A stretch of DNA of 64,000 bases, taken from positions 62,001-126,000 of the forward strand of contig NZ_JBNJQR010000002.1 in assembly GCF_050113715.1 (NCBI RefSeq). Direction: 5' to 3'. The notes under the pieces are model-generated. The model was not told the origin of the DNA and searched no databases. It saw only the letters and a program-made list of their open reading frames with translations. Below are positions 24,920-33,878 of this stretch, in pieces (the first letter of the stretch is position 1; every line of letters starts with the position of its first letter). The translations under genes were made by a program, and so were the position numbers. Origin of the DNA: Brevibacillus_H ginsengisoli. Lineage in GTDB: Bacteria > Bacillota > Bacilli > Brevibacillales > Brevibacillaceae.

Positions 24920-27208
24920 ATGTTTTCGAGGTTGTGGCATAAACTGCATCAGCATCCGATTGTATGGACGGAAAAGAAATTTCGTTTGAAGTCACTGATT
25001 AGTCAGGAAGTTGCTTCAGGATCTTCTGTTCTTTTATTTTATGTGGATATTGTAAAAATGACGGAGATCGAGCTTCGTTATGGTGATCTATTCGCCAAAA
25101 GGGTACTGAATCGATTTGAGAAAGTGGTTCAAACCGCTGCAGAACGTCTGTTTCGGATCAAAGGCAATCTGCTGGGAATCCAGAAGCTGTTCGGGGATGA
25201 TTTTGCGATTTATGCTTCTTTCCCCAAAGAAATGGATGATGAAGAGTTTCGTCTCTTGTCCATCAGTTTTCAAGACTTGGTGGAGATGCTGTTAAATCAA
25301 CAAATTTCTTTTGTCAATCGAGAAGATTTGAAAATACATATCGGTTATTCGGAGCTCCCAGGTGAAGATGTCGTGAAAGAGATGTACACCTGTGTAAAAC
25401 ATGCTGTTCACATGGCGAAGTATGGCTTGACATCGGAAAAATACAGTCACATCACACAGTTTCACAAGCTCCTTCAGGAAGAATCCATTCATATGCTGTA
25501 TATGCCAATTGTCTCCCTTCAAGATGGTGAACCTCTTGGTTGGGAGGCATTGGCGCGAGGACCAGAGAATTCCCCTTTTTATTCACCCGCCACACTGTTT
25601 GCTTATGCAGACGAGACGGAAACCGTTTTTCGCCTGGAAAGCATCTGCAGAAGGCGCGCCTTGGAGAAGCTGCGTTATTTGAACCACAACCAAAAGCTTT
25701 TTATTAATCTGGACCCGAGAGCAATTGACGATCCCTATTTGTTGAGAGGGACTTTGTACAAGGACCTGGAAGCGCTCGGGCTTCACCCGAATAACATTGT
25801 CTTGGAGATAACGGAACGTCATGCGATTACGAATTATCGGGTATTTCGTAAAATTATCGAAGAATACAGGCGCAAGGGCTTTCTCATTGCGGTGGATGAC
25901 GCTGGCGCCGGTTACTCCAGTTTGGAATCCATCGCGGAGATTTATCCGGACTTTATTAAGTTGGACATGTCACTGATCCGTAATATCGATATTGATTCGA
26001 TTAAGCAAGCATTGCTCGAGACGATTGTACAATTCGCAGAAAAGGTAAAATGCAAAATCATTGCAGAGGGGATTGAAACGGAGGGAGAACTGCAAACCTT
26101 GATCGAGCTTGGGGTGAATTATGGGCAGGGGTATTATTTGGGGAAGCCAGCCAAGGGGTTAACACAATTGTCCGGCGAGGCGATGAACTTCATTCGGACG
26201 ATTCAGGATCAACGTCGTACCAATGCTCTTTTTCGGGTTGATCCATTCGACATTGGAGATATTATCACCAAAACGATTTGTGTAGATCGGTATACCAAGG
26301 TACGACAGATTCACCAGTTGTTTGAACAGAATCAACGGGTGGACAGTATTATCATTTTGGATCAAGAGATCCCAATCGGTCTTGTCATGAGATTTCAGCT
26401 ATATCAAGTATTAGGGGGACAATACGGTATCGCCCTCTACTATGAGCGTTCTGTTTCACAAATGATGAATGCGTCACCTTTGATTGTTTACAAGAATGAA
26501 AATATGGAGGAAGTGGCTAAGAGGGCAATGGCCCGGGATGCCTTTCATCTTTACGATGTGATTATCGCGGTCGACTCCAATCATCGTTATGTGGGAATCG
26601 TATCTGTCCAAAGCCTGCTCGACAAAATGACGAACATCAAATTGGAGATGGCGACGTTCGCAAATCCATTAACAGGTCTTCCAGGCAATGTGCGAATCGA
26701 ACGCGAACTAAATAACAGACTCCAACAGAATCAAGAATTTGCGGTAATTTATTGCGATCTGGACCGATTCAAATGGTTCAATGATCAGTTTGGGTTTGAT
26801 ATGGGTGATCATATCATTCAGCATACGGCCAAGCTGTTGCGTGAAAGTCTGACGTATAAAGGGGATGTGAACGACTTTATCGGTCATATCGGCGGAGATG
26901 ACTTTATCATCGTAGCCTCCATTTACACGGCAGAAGAGATTGCTTCTTACATCAAACAACAATTTTCCGTTTCTGTTGAAGAATTCTATCAGAAGCTGAA
27001 GAAAAACCCAGAGACTCCCGATCTAACCATTTCACTCGCTGGGCTTTATTGTTCGTCAATACGCTTCCAATCAGTGGTCGAAATTTCGGAACAAGCTGCT
27101 TACTTGAAAAAAATCGCAAAGCAACAACATGGCAATGTGTACGTCTCCGATTTGGAACAATTCAATTTACATTATGCTCTTCAACCTCCAAGCGGCAGTT
27201 ACGCTTGA
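24920..27208 (+). CDS. c-di-GMP protein: degenerate GGDEF, EAL, CBS pair, GGDEF
   Basis: A 762-residue cytoplasmic protein. Residues 30-170 look like a decayed GGDEF domain (motif position reads FGDDF). An EAL domain follows (about 185-425) with key residues kept: E209 of EAL, N263 in INLDP, EITE 296-299, DD 326-327, KLD 347-349, E383. Two CBS motifs (about 440-570) precede a C-terminal GGDEF domain whose motif is GGDDF (658-662), a variant often active. So it may both make and break c-di-GMP, perhaps gated by nucleotide at CBS. The RBS is AAGGAGG. It sits between lysA and ppiB, which are neighbours in B. subtilis, so it is an insertion. Confidence 0.85.
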   Translation: MFSRLWHKLHQHPIVWTEKKFRLKSLISQEVASGSSVLLFYVDIVKMTEIELRYGDLFAKRVLNRFEKVVQTAAERLFRIKGNLLGIQKLFGDDFAIYASFPKEMDDEEFRLLSISFQDLVEMLLNQQISFVNREDLKIHIGYSELPGEDVVKEMYTCVKHAVHMAKYGLTSEKYSHITQFHKLLQEESIHMLYMPIVSLQDGEPLGWEALARGPENSPFYSPATLFAYADETETVFRLESICRRRALEKLRYLNHNQKLFINLDPRAIDDPYLLRGTLYKDLEALGLHPNNIVLEITERHAITNYRVFRKIIEEYRRKGFLIAVDDAGAGYSSLESIAEIYPDFIKLDMSLIRNIDIDSIKQALLETIVQFAEKVKCKIIAEGIETEGELQTLIELGVNYGQGYYLGKPAKGLTQLSGEAMNFIRTIQDQRRTNALFRVDPFDIGDIITKTICVDRYTKVRQIHQLFEQNQRVDSIIILDQEIPIGLVMRFQLYQVLGGQYGIALYYERSVSQMMNASPLIVYKNENMEEVAKRAMARDAFHLYDVIIAVDSNHRYVGIVSVQSLLDKMTNIKLEMATFANPLTGLPGNVRIERELNNRLQQNQEFAVIYCDLDRFKWFNDQFGFDMGDHIIQHTAKLLRESLTYKGDVNDFIGHIGGDDFIIVASIYTAEEIASYIKQQFSVSVEEFYQKLKKNPETPDLTISLAGLYCSSIRFQSVVEISEQAAYLKKIAKQQHGNVYVSDLEQFNLHYALQPPSGSYA

Positions 27209-27265
27209 TTAGGCAAGAGAGAACAGCTAAGATAGAGAAGATATTGATGTTAGGAGGTTTACACT

Positions 27266-27694
27266 ATGAAAAAAGCAAAAATTACGCTTGAAAATGGAAA
27301 TGAAGTCCTATTGGATCTTTTTGACGAGGCTGCTCCTGGTACTGTCGCTAACTTCGAAAAATTGGTGAATGAAGGCTTCTATAACGGGTTGAATTTCCAT
27401 CGTGTGATTCCTGGATTCGTAGCTCAAGGCGGATGCCCATATGGAACAGGAACAGGCGGTCCTGGCTACACTATTAAATGTGAAACGGCTGGAAACCCTC
27501 ACAAGCACGTAAAAGGAGCTCTATCCATGGCACATGCCGGTAAAGACACAGGTGGAAGCCAATTCTTCATCTGCTACGATGCATTCCCACATCTCGATGG
27601 TGTACATACCGTGTTTGGTCAAGTAGCAGAAGGCCAAGAGCACGTAGATAAGATCAAACAAGGCGACAAAATGGCAAAAGTAGAAGTATTCTAA
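27266..27694 (+). CDS. ppiB: Cyclophilin-type peptidyl-prolyl cis-trans isomerase
   Basis: A 142-residue cytoplasmic cyclophilin, nearly the same length as B. subtilis PpiB. Active-site segments are FHRVIPGFVAQGG, GGSQFFICYD and the HLDGVHTVFG stretch. It has no signal peptide. The start has TTAGGAGG ahead. It lies 57 bases after the c-di-GMP gene and ends in a terminator. Confidence 0.96.
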   Translation: MKKAKITLENGNEVLLDLFDEAAPGTVANFEKLVNEGFYNGLNFHRVIPGFVAQGGCPYGTGTGGPGYTIKCETAGNPHKHVKGALSMAHAGKDTGGSQFFICYDAFPHLDGVHTVFGQVAEGQEHVDKIKQGDKMAKVEVF

Positions 27695-27710
27695 TTGGAA
27701 TCCTTCAAGT

Positions 27711-27757
27711 AAAAGGGCCCACCCGGCGAAGCGAACGCTTACGTCAGGTGGGTTTTC
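27711..27757 (+). terminator. Terminator after ppiB
   Basis: CCCACC (27718-27723) pairs with GGTGGG (27747-27752); an inner AAGCG/CGCTT hairpin lies in the loop; TTTT follows. Confidence 0.75.
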
Positions 27758-27902
27758 TCATTCGTGTCTTGTTTCAAGTCCAGTCTGCTGTTATTCTAGA
27801 TGGTAGCGTATTTGCGCCTAGAACGGCGATTTCTTACTTTTTTATTGACTGGTATATTACATAAACAGGTCCGGCAAACGCCGATTCTTCTAAGGAGGTA
27901 CT

Positions 27903-28562
27903 ATGGACTTATCCAACTTGTTTCACTTGGAGTGGGAAACCGTTCCCTTTCGCATGATTGCTTTTGTCATTGCCTTTTCGCTGCATGAATGGGCCCATGC
28001 TTTCGTCGCGTGGAGACTAGGTGACGATACAGCCAAGAGGGAAGGAAGGTTGACGATTAACCCGATTCCGCATATCGATCCATTTGGATTGATCTTGATT
28101 TTGTTCGGCCCGTTCGGATGGGCGAAGCCGGTTCCCGTGAACCCTCTTCGTTTTCGGGGGAATAAGCGGTTAGGTATGGTATATGTATCTGCAGCAGGGC
28201 CATTGGTGAACCTGTTGTTGGCTGTCCTTTTTGTTTTGTTGTTTGATAAAGTGCTACATGCTGAATTTTTTTCAACCCTTTCCGAGAAGATGCAGTATGC
28301 GATTTTTTACACGCTTAAGTTTTCAATTGTAATCAATGCTGCGTTGCTGGTGTTTAATCTGCTTCCAGTTCCTCCGCTTGACGGAAATAAGATTCTCCGC
28401 TATTTGGCTCCACGAAGTATGGATCGATTTTTTTACAACTTGGATACCTATGGCCCGTGGATTCTATTGTTGATTATATTTTTACCAGGCGCTGGAAACC
28501 TATTAACCATCCCTATTCAGTGGGTTATTTCGACGATTTTTGAGGTTACGGGCGTTAGCTAG
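27903..28562 (+). CDS. Site-2-type zinc metalloprotease (M50 family)
   Basis: A 219-residue membrane protease. The zinc motif HEWAH sits in the first helix, NPIPHIDPFG follows, and the third zinc ligand is in NLLPVPPLDGNKIL. This is the minimal M50B layout without a PDZ domain. Such enzymes cleave membrane-bound substrates inside the bilayer; the substrate is unknown. AAGGAGG lies before the ATG. It precedes scpA by 46 bases, perhaps in one operon with it. Confidence 0.9.
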   Translation: MDLSNLFHLEWETVPFRMIAFVIAFSLHEWAHAFVAWRLGDDTAKREGRLTINPIPHIDPFGLILILFGPFGWAKPVPVNPLRFRGNKRLGMVYVSAAGPLVNLLLAVLFVLLFDKVLHAEFFSTLSEKMQYAIFYTLKFSIVINAALLVFNLLPVPPLDGNKILRYLAPRSMDRFFYNLDTYGPWILLLIIFLPGAGNLLTIPIQWVISTIFEVTGVS

Positions 28563-28608
28563 AATGCTACAGGTGATTCTGGCGGCGATGAACAAATAAG
28601 GCAGGCGA

Positions 28609-29406
28609 ATGAGTGTGTCATACAGCATTAAACTAGATTCATTTGAGGGGCCGCTCGATTTGCTTCTGCATCTTATTGATAAAGCGGAAGTAGATATTTA
28701 TGATATCCCGATTGCAGATATTACCGAGCAGTATTTGCAAACCATTCATACGATGCAGGAGCTCCACCTGGAAGTGGCGAGTGAATTTGTTGTTATGGCG
28801 GCTACGCTATTGTCCATCAAGAGCAAGATGCTTTTGCCCAAAAAAGAAGAAACGGTCTTTCAACCGTTATTTGATATGGACATGGAAGAAATTGACCCAC
28901 GCGATGAGCTGGTGCAACGACTTTTGGAATATAAGCGGTTCAAAATGGCAGCCGAAAACCTACGAGAGATGGAAATCGGGCGAAGCAAGGTGTTTACACG
29001 TCCAGCTGAGGATTTAACACCTTATATTCGGGCAGAGGAGCCTACAATTTCTAACGTAACGATCTATGATCTGGTGTCGGCGCTAGAGAAGCTATTTATT
29101 CGCAGACAGAACAAAGAGCCCATGACCAGAGTGTCTCGTGATGAGATTTCCATCAAGGATCGGATGAAGGAGATTCGCCAGCTGATTAAGGTTGGCGGAG
29201 GGATGGTACGATTCACGCAATTGTTTATGGAGGAAGCTTCCCGAACCGAGATTGTGACGACTTTTTTGGCCTTGCTGGAATTAATGAAAGCCAAGCGTAT
29301 TACCTGTGTCCAGAACCAATTATTTACCGATATCTTGATTTGTGACAGCGATACGTCCGACAAGACAGAAGGAAGAACAGAAGAGAGGGTACACGATGGA
29401 CTTTGA
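28609..29406 (+). CDS. scpA: Segregation and condensation protein A
   Basis: A 265-residue kleisin. The N-terminus (YSIKLDSFEGPLDLLLHLID) is the hallmark that binds the SMC neck, and the C-terminal winged helix binds the other head. With ScpB and SMC it forms the condensin that segregates chromosome origins. The RBS is weak (AAGGCAGG). The last 11 bases overlap scpB, as expected for co-translation. Confidence 0.96.
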   Translation: MSVSYSIKLDSFEGPLDLLLHLIDKAEVDIYDIPIADITEQYLQTIHTMQELHLEVASEFVVMAATLLSIKSKMLLPKKEETVFQPLFDMDMEEIDPRDELVQRLLEYKRFKMAAENLREMEIGRSKVFTRPAEDLTPYIRAEEPTISNVTIYDLVSALEKLFIRRQNKEPMTRVSRDEISIKDRMKEIRQLIKVGGGMVRFTQLFMEEASRTEIVTTFLALLELMKAKRITCVQNQLFTDILICDSDTSDKTEGRTEERVHDGL

Positions 29407-29998
29407 TCACATAAAAGGTGTCATCGAAGGGCTCTTATTCATTTCCGGTGATGAAGGAATTGAGGCCAAAGAGTTAGCGCAGATTTTAGAGCTCGAGGAA
29501 GACACAGTTATTGATATTTTGGAGGATATGAAGGCGGATTTTCGCCGGAGTAATCGGGGAATACAGATTGTAGAGGTAGCCAAGGCGTTTCAGTTCACGA
29601 CTCTCCCTGAGCATGCGGTATACTTCGAGAAACTGGCCTCTTCGCCCAGCCACTCCTCCCTCTCACAGGCAGCGCTAGAGACGTTGGCTATTATCGCGTA
29701 CAAGCAGCCTATTACGCGCTCCGATATTGAAGAAATCCGCGGCGTGAAATGCGAGAAAGCGTTGAATACCCTGCATACTAAGCAGCTGATCAGGGAAGTG
29801 GGCCGCGCGGAAGGGATCGGTCGGCCAATCCTGTATGGGACGACAAAAGATTTCCTGGAACATTTCGGCTTGCGTGAAATCACGGACTTACCGGAACCGC
29901 CAAACAATCTGTCACTCGAGGAAGTAGAACGAGAAGCAACGGCCTTGTTTAACCAATCATCACCAGTTCAAGCGAACGACGAGAATTCAACGGAATAG
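29396..29998 (+). CDS. scpB: Segregation and condensation protein B
   Basis: A 200-residue protein of two winged-helix domains, the partner that dimerises and holds ScpA. Family blocks are visible: VIEGLLFISGDEG at the start and the ALETLAIIAYKQPITRSDIE segment. ATG 29396 with GAGAGGG upstream fits the family; a GTG at 29342 in the scpA end has no site. It ends the pair. Confidence 0.96.
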   Translation: MDFDHIKGVIEGLLFISGDEGIEAKELAQILELEEDTVIDILEDMKADFRRSNRGIQIVEVAKAFQFTTLPEHAVYFEKLASSPSHSSLSQAALETLAIIAYKQPITRSDIEEIRGVKCEKALNTLHTKQLIREVGRAEGIGRPILYGTTKDFLEHFGLREITDLPEPPNNLSLEEVEREATALFNQSSPVQANDENSTE

Positions 29999-30074
29999 AT
30001 TCAGGTACTACAAGACGTCTCGTCCCCATATACTTGGTACAAACCAAGCTTATCCAAGTAGTGGGGAGGACGTT

Positions 30075-31268
30075 ATGAAATTCCTGAATCGCATTTCCGG
30101 CGTACTCGTCGTTTTATTTTTATGTCAATGGCTGATTACTCCATTAGGCAGCGCGGAGGTCTCTAAAAAATCAGCCTCTAACAAAGCGCCATCTATTTCA
30201 GCTGAGAGTGCGGCACTAATCGATGTGCAATCCGGACGTATATTATATGCCAAGGCGGGCGACAAAAAAATGCGAATTGCCAGCCTGACTAAGACCATGA
30301 CCGCCATTGTAGCGATTGAGTCGGGAAAGCTGAACGATGTCATCACAATCCCGGGTGAAGCGGTGGGAGTAGAGGGCTCGTCGATTTATCTCAAAAAAGG
30401 AGAACGCCTGACGCTAGAAGAACTCCTGTATGGCTTGATGCTTCGCTCAGGCAATGATTCTGCGGTGGCGATCGCCAACCACATTGGCGGTTCAGTGCCG
30501 GGATTTGTTTATCTGATGAACGAGAAAGCTGCCATGATTGGAATGACCCATACCAATTTCAATAACCCGCACGGATTGGATGACAGCAACATGCATTATT
30601 CCACAGCATCAGATATGGCGAAGCTAAGTGCCTATGCGTTACGCAATCCCACCTTCAAAAAAATCGTCTCAACCAAAGTTAAAAATATCTCCTGGGAAGG
30701 AAACGAGTGGGATCGTAAGCTGCAAAACAAAAATAAACTACTCTACCTCTATAAAGGGGCAGACGGTGTGAAGACGGGTTATACCAAGCTGGCGAAACGT
30801 TGCCTCGCTTCCTCAGCAACACGGGACGGCAGGCAATTAGCCGTGATTACACTGAATGCGCCAAATGATTGGAACGACTCGATGGAGCTGATGGATTGGG
30901 GATTTCAACAGTTTCATACCGTTACGATCGTCAGTAAGGGAGAAGCAATTGAATGGAATAAAGAGACTCAGCAACCTGAGAATCTGGATAATAAACTAAG
31001 CTTTGTCTCGCAAAGCGAGTTCCAATACCCGCTGCGTGAGGATGAAGTCCGTCAAGTTACATCGAAAGTTCAACTTCTTTCGTCTAAAGTAGATAAAAGC
31101 ATGATTGGCCAGCATGTGGGATATGTACAATTTTTTCTGGATAAGCAGCTGATTGGGAAGGTTCCGCTTACAGTACAGGAGACCAAGCAAACGCAGGCAG
31201 GGCATCACCCACGATCTTTCTGGGAACTGGTCTACCAGCTGATGCTGGGAGGATTGATTGATGCTTAA
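30075..31268 (+). CDS. dacB: Sporulation D-alanyl-D-alanine carboxypeptidase DacB
   Basis: A 397-residue PBP5-type enzyme with a signal peptide (SGVLVVLFLCQWLITPLGSAE). Motifs: SLTK as SxxK, SGN in LRSGNDSAVA, and KTGYTKLAKRC. It is related to the dacF product in this window, but its place directly before spmA and spmB identifies it as DacB, which in B. subtilis is made in the mother cell and lowers cortex cross-linking. GGGGAGG precedes the ATG. It overlaps spmA by eight bases. Confidence 0.92.
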   Translation: MKFLNRISGVLVVLFLCQWLITPLGSAEVSKKSASNKAPSISAESAALIDVQSGRILYAKAGDKKMRIASLTKTMTAIVAIESGKLNDVITIPGEAVGVEGSSIYLKKGERLTLEELLYGLMLRSGNDSAVAIANHIGGSVPGFVYLMNEKAAMIGMTHTNFNNPHGLDDSNMHYSTASDMAKLSAYALRNPTFKKIVSTKVKNISWEGNEWDRKLQNKNKLLYLYKGADGVKTGYTKLAKRCLASSATRDGRQLAVITLNAPNDWNDSMELMDWGFQQFHTVTIVSKGEAIEWNKETQQPENLDNKLSFVSQSEFQYPLREDEVRQVTSKVQLLSSKVDKSMIGQHVGYVQFFLDKQLIGKVPLTVQETKQTQAGHHPRSFWELVYQLMLGGLIDA

Positions 31269-31851
31269 TATCATTTGGTTGGGACTCATTCTGATTAGTG
31301 TTGTGGTTGCCGCGATAAATGGCCGTATGGAAGTGATCAGTCAAGCTTCTTTCGAAGGCGCGAAGAGCGGACTTACCGTCTGTATCGGCTTACTAAGTGT
31401 CCTCATGTTCTGGATGGGCTTGATGAGAATCGCGGAGAAATCAGGTTTGTTGCACTTTGTTTCGCGCTTTTTATCGCCTGTGGTTCGTGTCCTTTTCCCA
31501 GATGTTCCTAAGGACCATCCAGCTTTGGGATACATCATCTCCAACATGAGCGCCAATCTCTTAGGGTTAGGGAATGCCGCTACACCGATGGGGCTCAAAG
31601 CGATGGAAGAATTGCAAAAGCTTAATCCCAACAAAGAAGTGGCATCACCATCAATGTGCACCCTGCTCGCCATTAACACAGCGAGCATCACCTTAATTCC
31701 GACTACCATCATTGCCATTCGGATGCAATATGGTTCGGCCAATCCGTTTGAGATTGTTGGAACTACATTGATTGCTTCGTTTATCGCAACATTTGTCGCA
31801 TTGATCCTAGATCGTTTTTACCGCAGGGTGTCCATGCGAAGGTACAGATAG
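31261..31851 (+). CDS. spmA: Spore maturation protein A
   Basis: A 196-residue membrane protein with a nucleoside-recognition (Gate) domain. SpmA and SpmB are needed with DacB for full spore core dehydration in B. subtilis. The start is ATG 31261, overlapping the dacB end, with GGGAGG in the dacB tail. Length equals the B. subtilis protein. Confidence 0.95.
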   Translation: MLNIIWLGLILISVVVAAINGRMEVISQASFEGAKSGLTVCIGLLSVLMFWMGLMRIAEKSGLLHFVSRFLSPVVRVLFPDVPKDHPALGYIISNMSANLLGLGNAATPMGLKAMEELQKLNPNKEVASPSMCTLLAINTASITLIPTTIIAIRMQYGSANPFEIVGTTLIASFIATFVALILDRFYRRVSMRRYR

Positions 31852-31862
31852 GAGGGTGTCAC

Positions 31863-32396
31863 GTGTACCAATGGATCTCACTCATTTCTTTGTGGACGAT
31901 CCCCATGATGATTTCCCTTATTCTGATTCACGGATTCTCCAAACGGATTCCTGTGTACGAGACCTTTGTTGAAGGGGCCAAAGGCGGATTTGTCACAACG
32001 ATCAAAATCATGCCACACTTGGTAGCCATGATGGTAGCCATTACGCTTTTTAGAGAGTCGGGAGCGCTTGACTTGCTACTCTCGCTGATTCAGCCGCTGC
32101 TCAACTTCTTCCATATTCCGGCCGAGATTGTTCCATTAGGGCTGTTGAGACCGCTCTCGGGAGTGGGGTCGCTTGCAATCGCTACCGATATCATTGCGCA
32201 GTATGGTCCGGATTCACTGCTTGGCAAACTTGCGTCTACTATGCAAGGGAGTACAGATACCACGTTGTATGTGTTGACCGTGTATTTCGGCGCGGTAGGA
32301 ATCCGAAATGGCGCCTATGCGCTGAAAGTAGGACTTTGGTCGGATTTCGTTAGTGTAATCGCCTCTCTTGTGGTTGTCTATTATGTTTTTTACTAG
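31863..32396 (+). CDS. spmB: Spore maturation protein B
   Basis: A 177-residue membrane protein, partner of SpmA, with a Gate domain (the GVGSLAIATDIIAQYGPDS region). GTG start with AGGAGGG six bases before. It ends the dacB-spmA-spmB operon and is followed by a terminator. Confidence 0.95.
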   Translation: MYQWISLISLWTIPMMISLILIHGFSKRIPVYETFVEGAKGGFVTTIKIMPHLVAMMVAITLFRESGALDLLLSLIQPLLNFFHIPAEIVPLGLLRPLSGVGSLAIATDIIAQYGPDSLLGKLASTMQGSTDTTLYVLTVYFGAVGIRNGAYALKVGLWSDFVSVIASLVVVYYVFY

Positions 32397-32397
32397 T

Positions 32398-32427
32398 AAC
32401 TTCCTCGTAATGTGGGGAAGTTTTTCT
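32398..32427 (+). terminator. Terminator after spmB
   Basis: AACTTCC (32398-32404) pairs with GGAAGTT (32416-32422), then TTT and further Ts. Confidence 0.8.
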
Positions 32428-32434
32428 GTTTTCC

Positions 32435-32463
32435 TTGTCCACTATGTAATAAATGGGTATGAT
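32435..32463 (+). promoter_or_regulatory. SigA-type promoter of rluB
   Basis: TTGTCC (32435-32440) and TATGAT (32458-32463) with 17 bases between. Confidence 0.6.
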
Positions 32464-32494
32464 GAGAGTGATGAGTTGAAGAGGTGAAACATAC

Positions 32495-33247
32495 ATGGAA
32501 CGTCTACAGAAAGTATTGGCTCAAGCCGGAGTGGCCTCTCGTCGAAACTGTGAAGAGATCATTAAAGAAGGAAGAGTCCGAGTCAACGGTGCAATCGTTA
32601 CCGAATTAGGTACTAAGGTTGATCCGAGTATAGATGAGATAGAAGTTGACGGGAAGGTGATCCGTCGAGAGAAGCATCTCTATATTCTCCTATATAAACC
32701 AACCGGAGTAATCACCAGCCTGCATGATCCGCAAGGTCGTAAAGTCGTAACCGATTTATTACAGGGTGTACAGGAACGCGTCTATCCTGTTGGACGTCTC
32801 GATTATGATACTTCTGGTTTATTGCTATTAACCAATGATGGGGAATTGGCGAATAAAATTGCGCACCCTTCCTATGAAATGGACAAAGTCTATCGGGCTT
32901 GGGTGAAAGGAATTCCGACATCGGATCAAGTGAAGCGACTAGCTACAGGGATACAACTGGAGGATGGCATGACCTCTCCTGGAGAAGCCAGAATTCTGGA
33001 AGTGGACCCGGTCAAAAAACGTGCCCACCTTGAATTAACCATTCATGAAGGGCGGAATCGACAAGTAAGACGTATGTGTGAGGCAATCGGTCATCCGGTT
33101 ATTTCACTGGAACGTATCCAACTAGGCTTTCTTACACTGGAAGGGTTGAAGAAGGGAGACTATCGTTTTTTGACCAATCAAGAGGTCGAACACATTCAAC
33201 GTGTATTAATCAAGGGCAATTTGTCGAAAACTCACAATAAACGGTGA
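32495..33247 (+). CDS. rluB: 23S rRNA pseudouridine synthase RluB
   Basis: A 250-residue RsuA/RluB-family enzyme: S4 RNA-binding domain (RLQKVLAQAGVASRRNCEEII) and a synthase domain with the catalytic Asp in GRLDYDTSGLL. It converts a uridine of 23S rRNA to pseudouridine. Its place between spmB and resA is the B. subtilis order. AAGAGGTG precedes the ATG. Confidence 0.93.
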   Translation: MERLQKVLAQAGVASRRNCEEIIKEGRVRVNGAIVTELGTKVDPSIDEIEVDGKVIRREKHLYILLYKPTGVITSLHDPQGRKVVTDLLQGVQERVYPVGRLDYDTSGLLLLTNDGELANKIAHPSYEMDKVYRAWVKGIPTSDQVKRLATGIQLEDGMTSPGEARILEVDPVKKRAHLELTIHEGRNRQVRRMCEAIGHPVISLERIQLGFLTLEGLKKGDYRFLTNQEVEHIQRVLIKGNLSKTHNKR

Positions 33248-33267
33248 TCGTTCAAAAAACGTTCAAA

Positions 33268-33304
33268 TATAATGTGCTGGAAATATTTTTAGGGAAGATA
33301 TAAT
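33268..33304 (+). promoter_or_regulatory. resA promoter region with two TATAAT boxes
   Basis: TATAAT occurs at 33268-33273 and 33299-33304; neither has a good -35 at normal distance. This fits an activator-dependent promoter, as for ResD-controlled resA in B. subtilis, but no ResD site is proved. Confidence 0.35.
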
Positions 33305-33340
33305 TAATGGAGAAAAATTATTCAGACAGGGGAAAAGAGC

Positions 33341-33865
33341 ATGGATAAAAAAAATCGCACTTCGATTCGCGTGGTCATCCTCGTCATCCTATTAGCCGCG
33401 CTAATCTTTGCGGTTTACTCCAGTTTCAAGAAAGATCAGGCAACCATCTCTGTCGGGGACGTTGCGCCCAACTTCAGTTTGCAGCAGCTAGATGGTAGCC
33501 AGGTGAAGCTGTCCGATTTACGAGGAAAAGCAGTGGTACTGAATTTTTGGGGAAGTTGGTGTGATCCTTGCAAAGCGGAAATGCCCGAAATAGAAAAGCA
33601 ATGGGAGAAGAACAAAGATAAGGGCATTGTGTTTACAGGAGTGAATATTGGCGAATCACCAATCACGGTCAAACAGTTTGTGGATCAGTTTGGCGTTACG
33701 TTTCCGATCTGGCTTGATCAGCAACGTGAGATTACACGGCTGTACAATATCGGCCCCATTCCAACGACCTTCTTCATCGATAAAAACGGAGTGGTGCAAG
33801 CCATCGTGACTGGACAAATGAACGAGTCAATCATTCGAGAGAAAGTAGCCAAAATTCTGCCGTAA
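33341..33865 (+). CDS. resA: Thiol-disulfide oxidoreductase ResA
   Basis: A 174-residue membrane-anchored thioredoxin-like protein. The N-terminal helix (VVILVILLAALIFAVYSSF) anchors it outside the membrane, and the active site is WCDPC in WGSWCDPCKAEMPE. It reduces apocytochrome c haem-site cysteines for cytochrome c maturation. GGGGAAAAGAG lies upstream. resB follows after 13 bases. Confidence 0.94.
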   Translation: MDKKNRTSIRVVILVILLAALIFAVYSSFKKDQATISVGDVAPNFSLQQLDGSQVKLSDLRGKAVVLNFWGSWCDPCKAEMPEIEKQWEKNKDKGIVFTGVNIGESPITVKQFVDQFGVTFPIWLDQQREITRLYNIGPIPTTFFIDKNGVVQAIVTGQMNESIIREKVAKILP

Positions 33866-33878
33866 GTGAGGAAACCAT

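Noticed and set aside
30027..30034. SigE promoter of dacB
   Set aside because: CATATACT fits the -10 but no -35 is at the right distance.
30075..31268. dacB as a recent duplicate of dacF
   Set aside because: The two are diverged and each sits in its own conserved sporulation neighbourhood.
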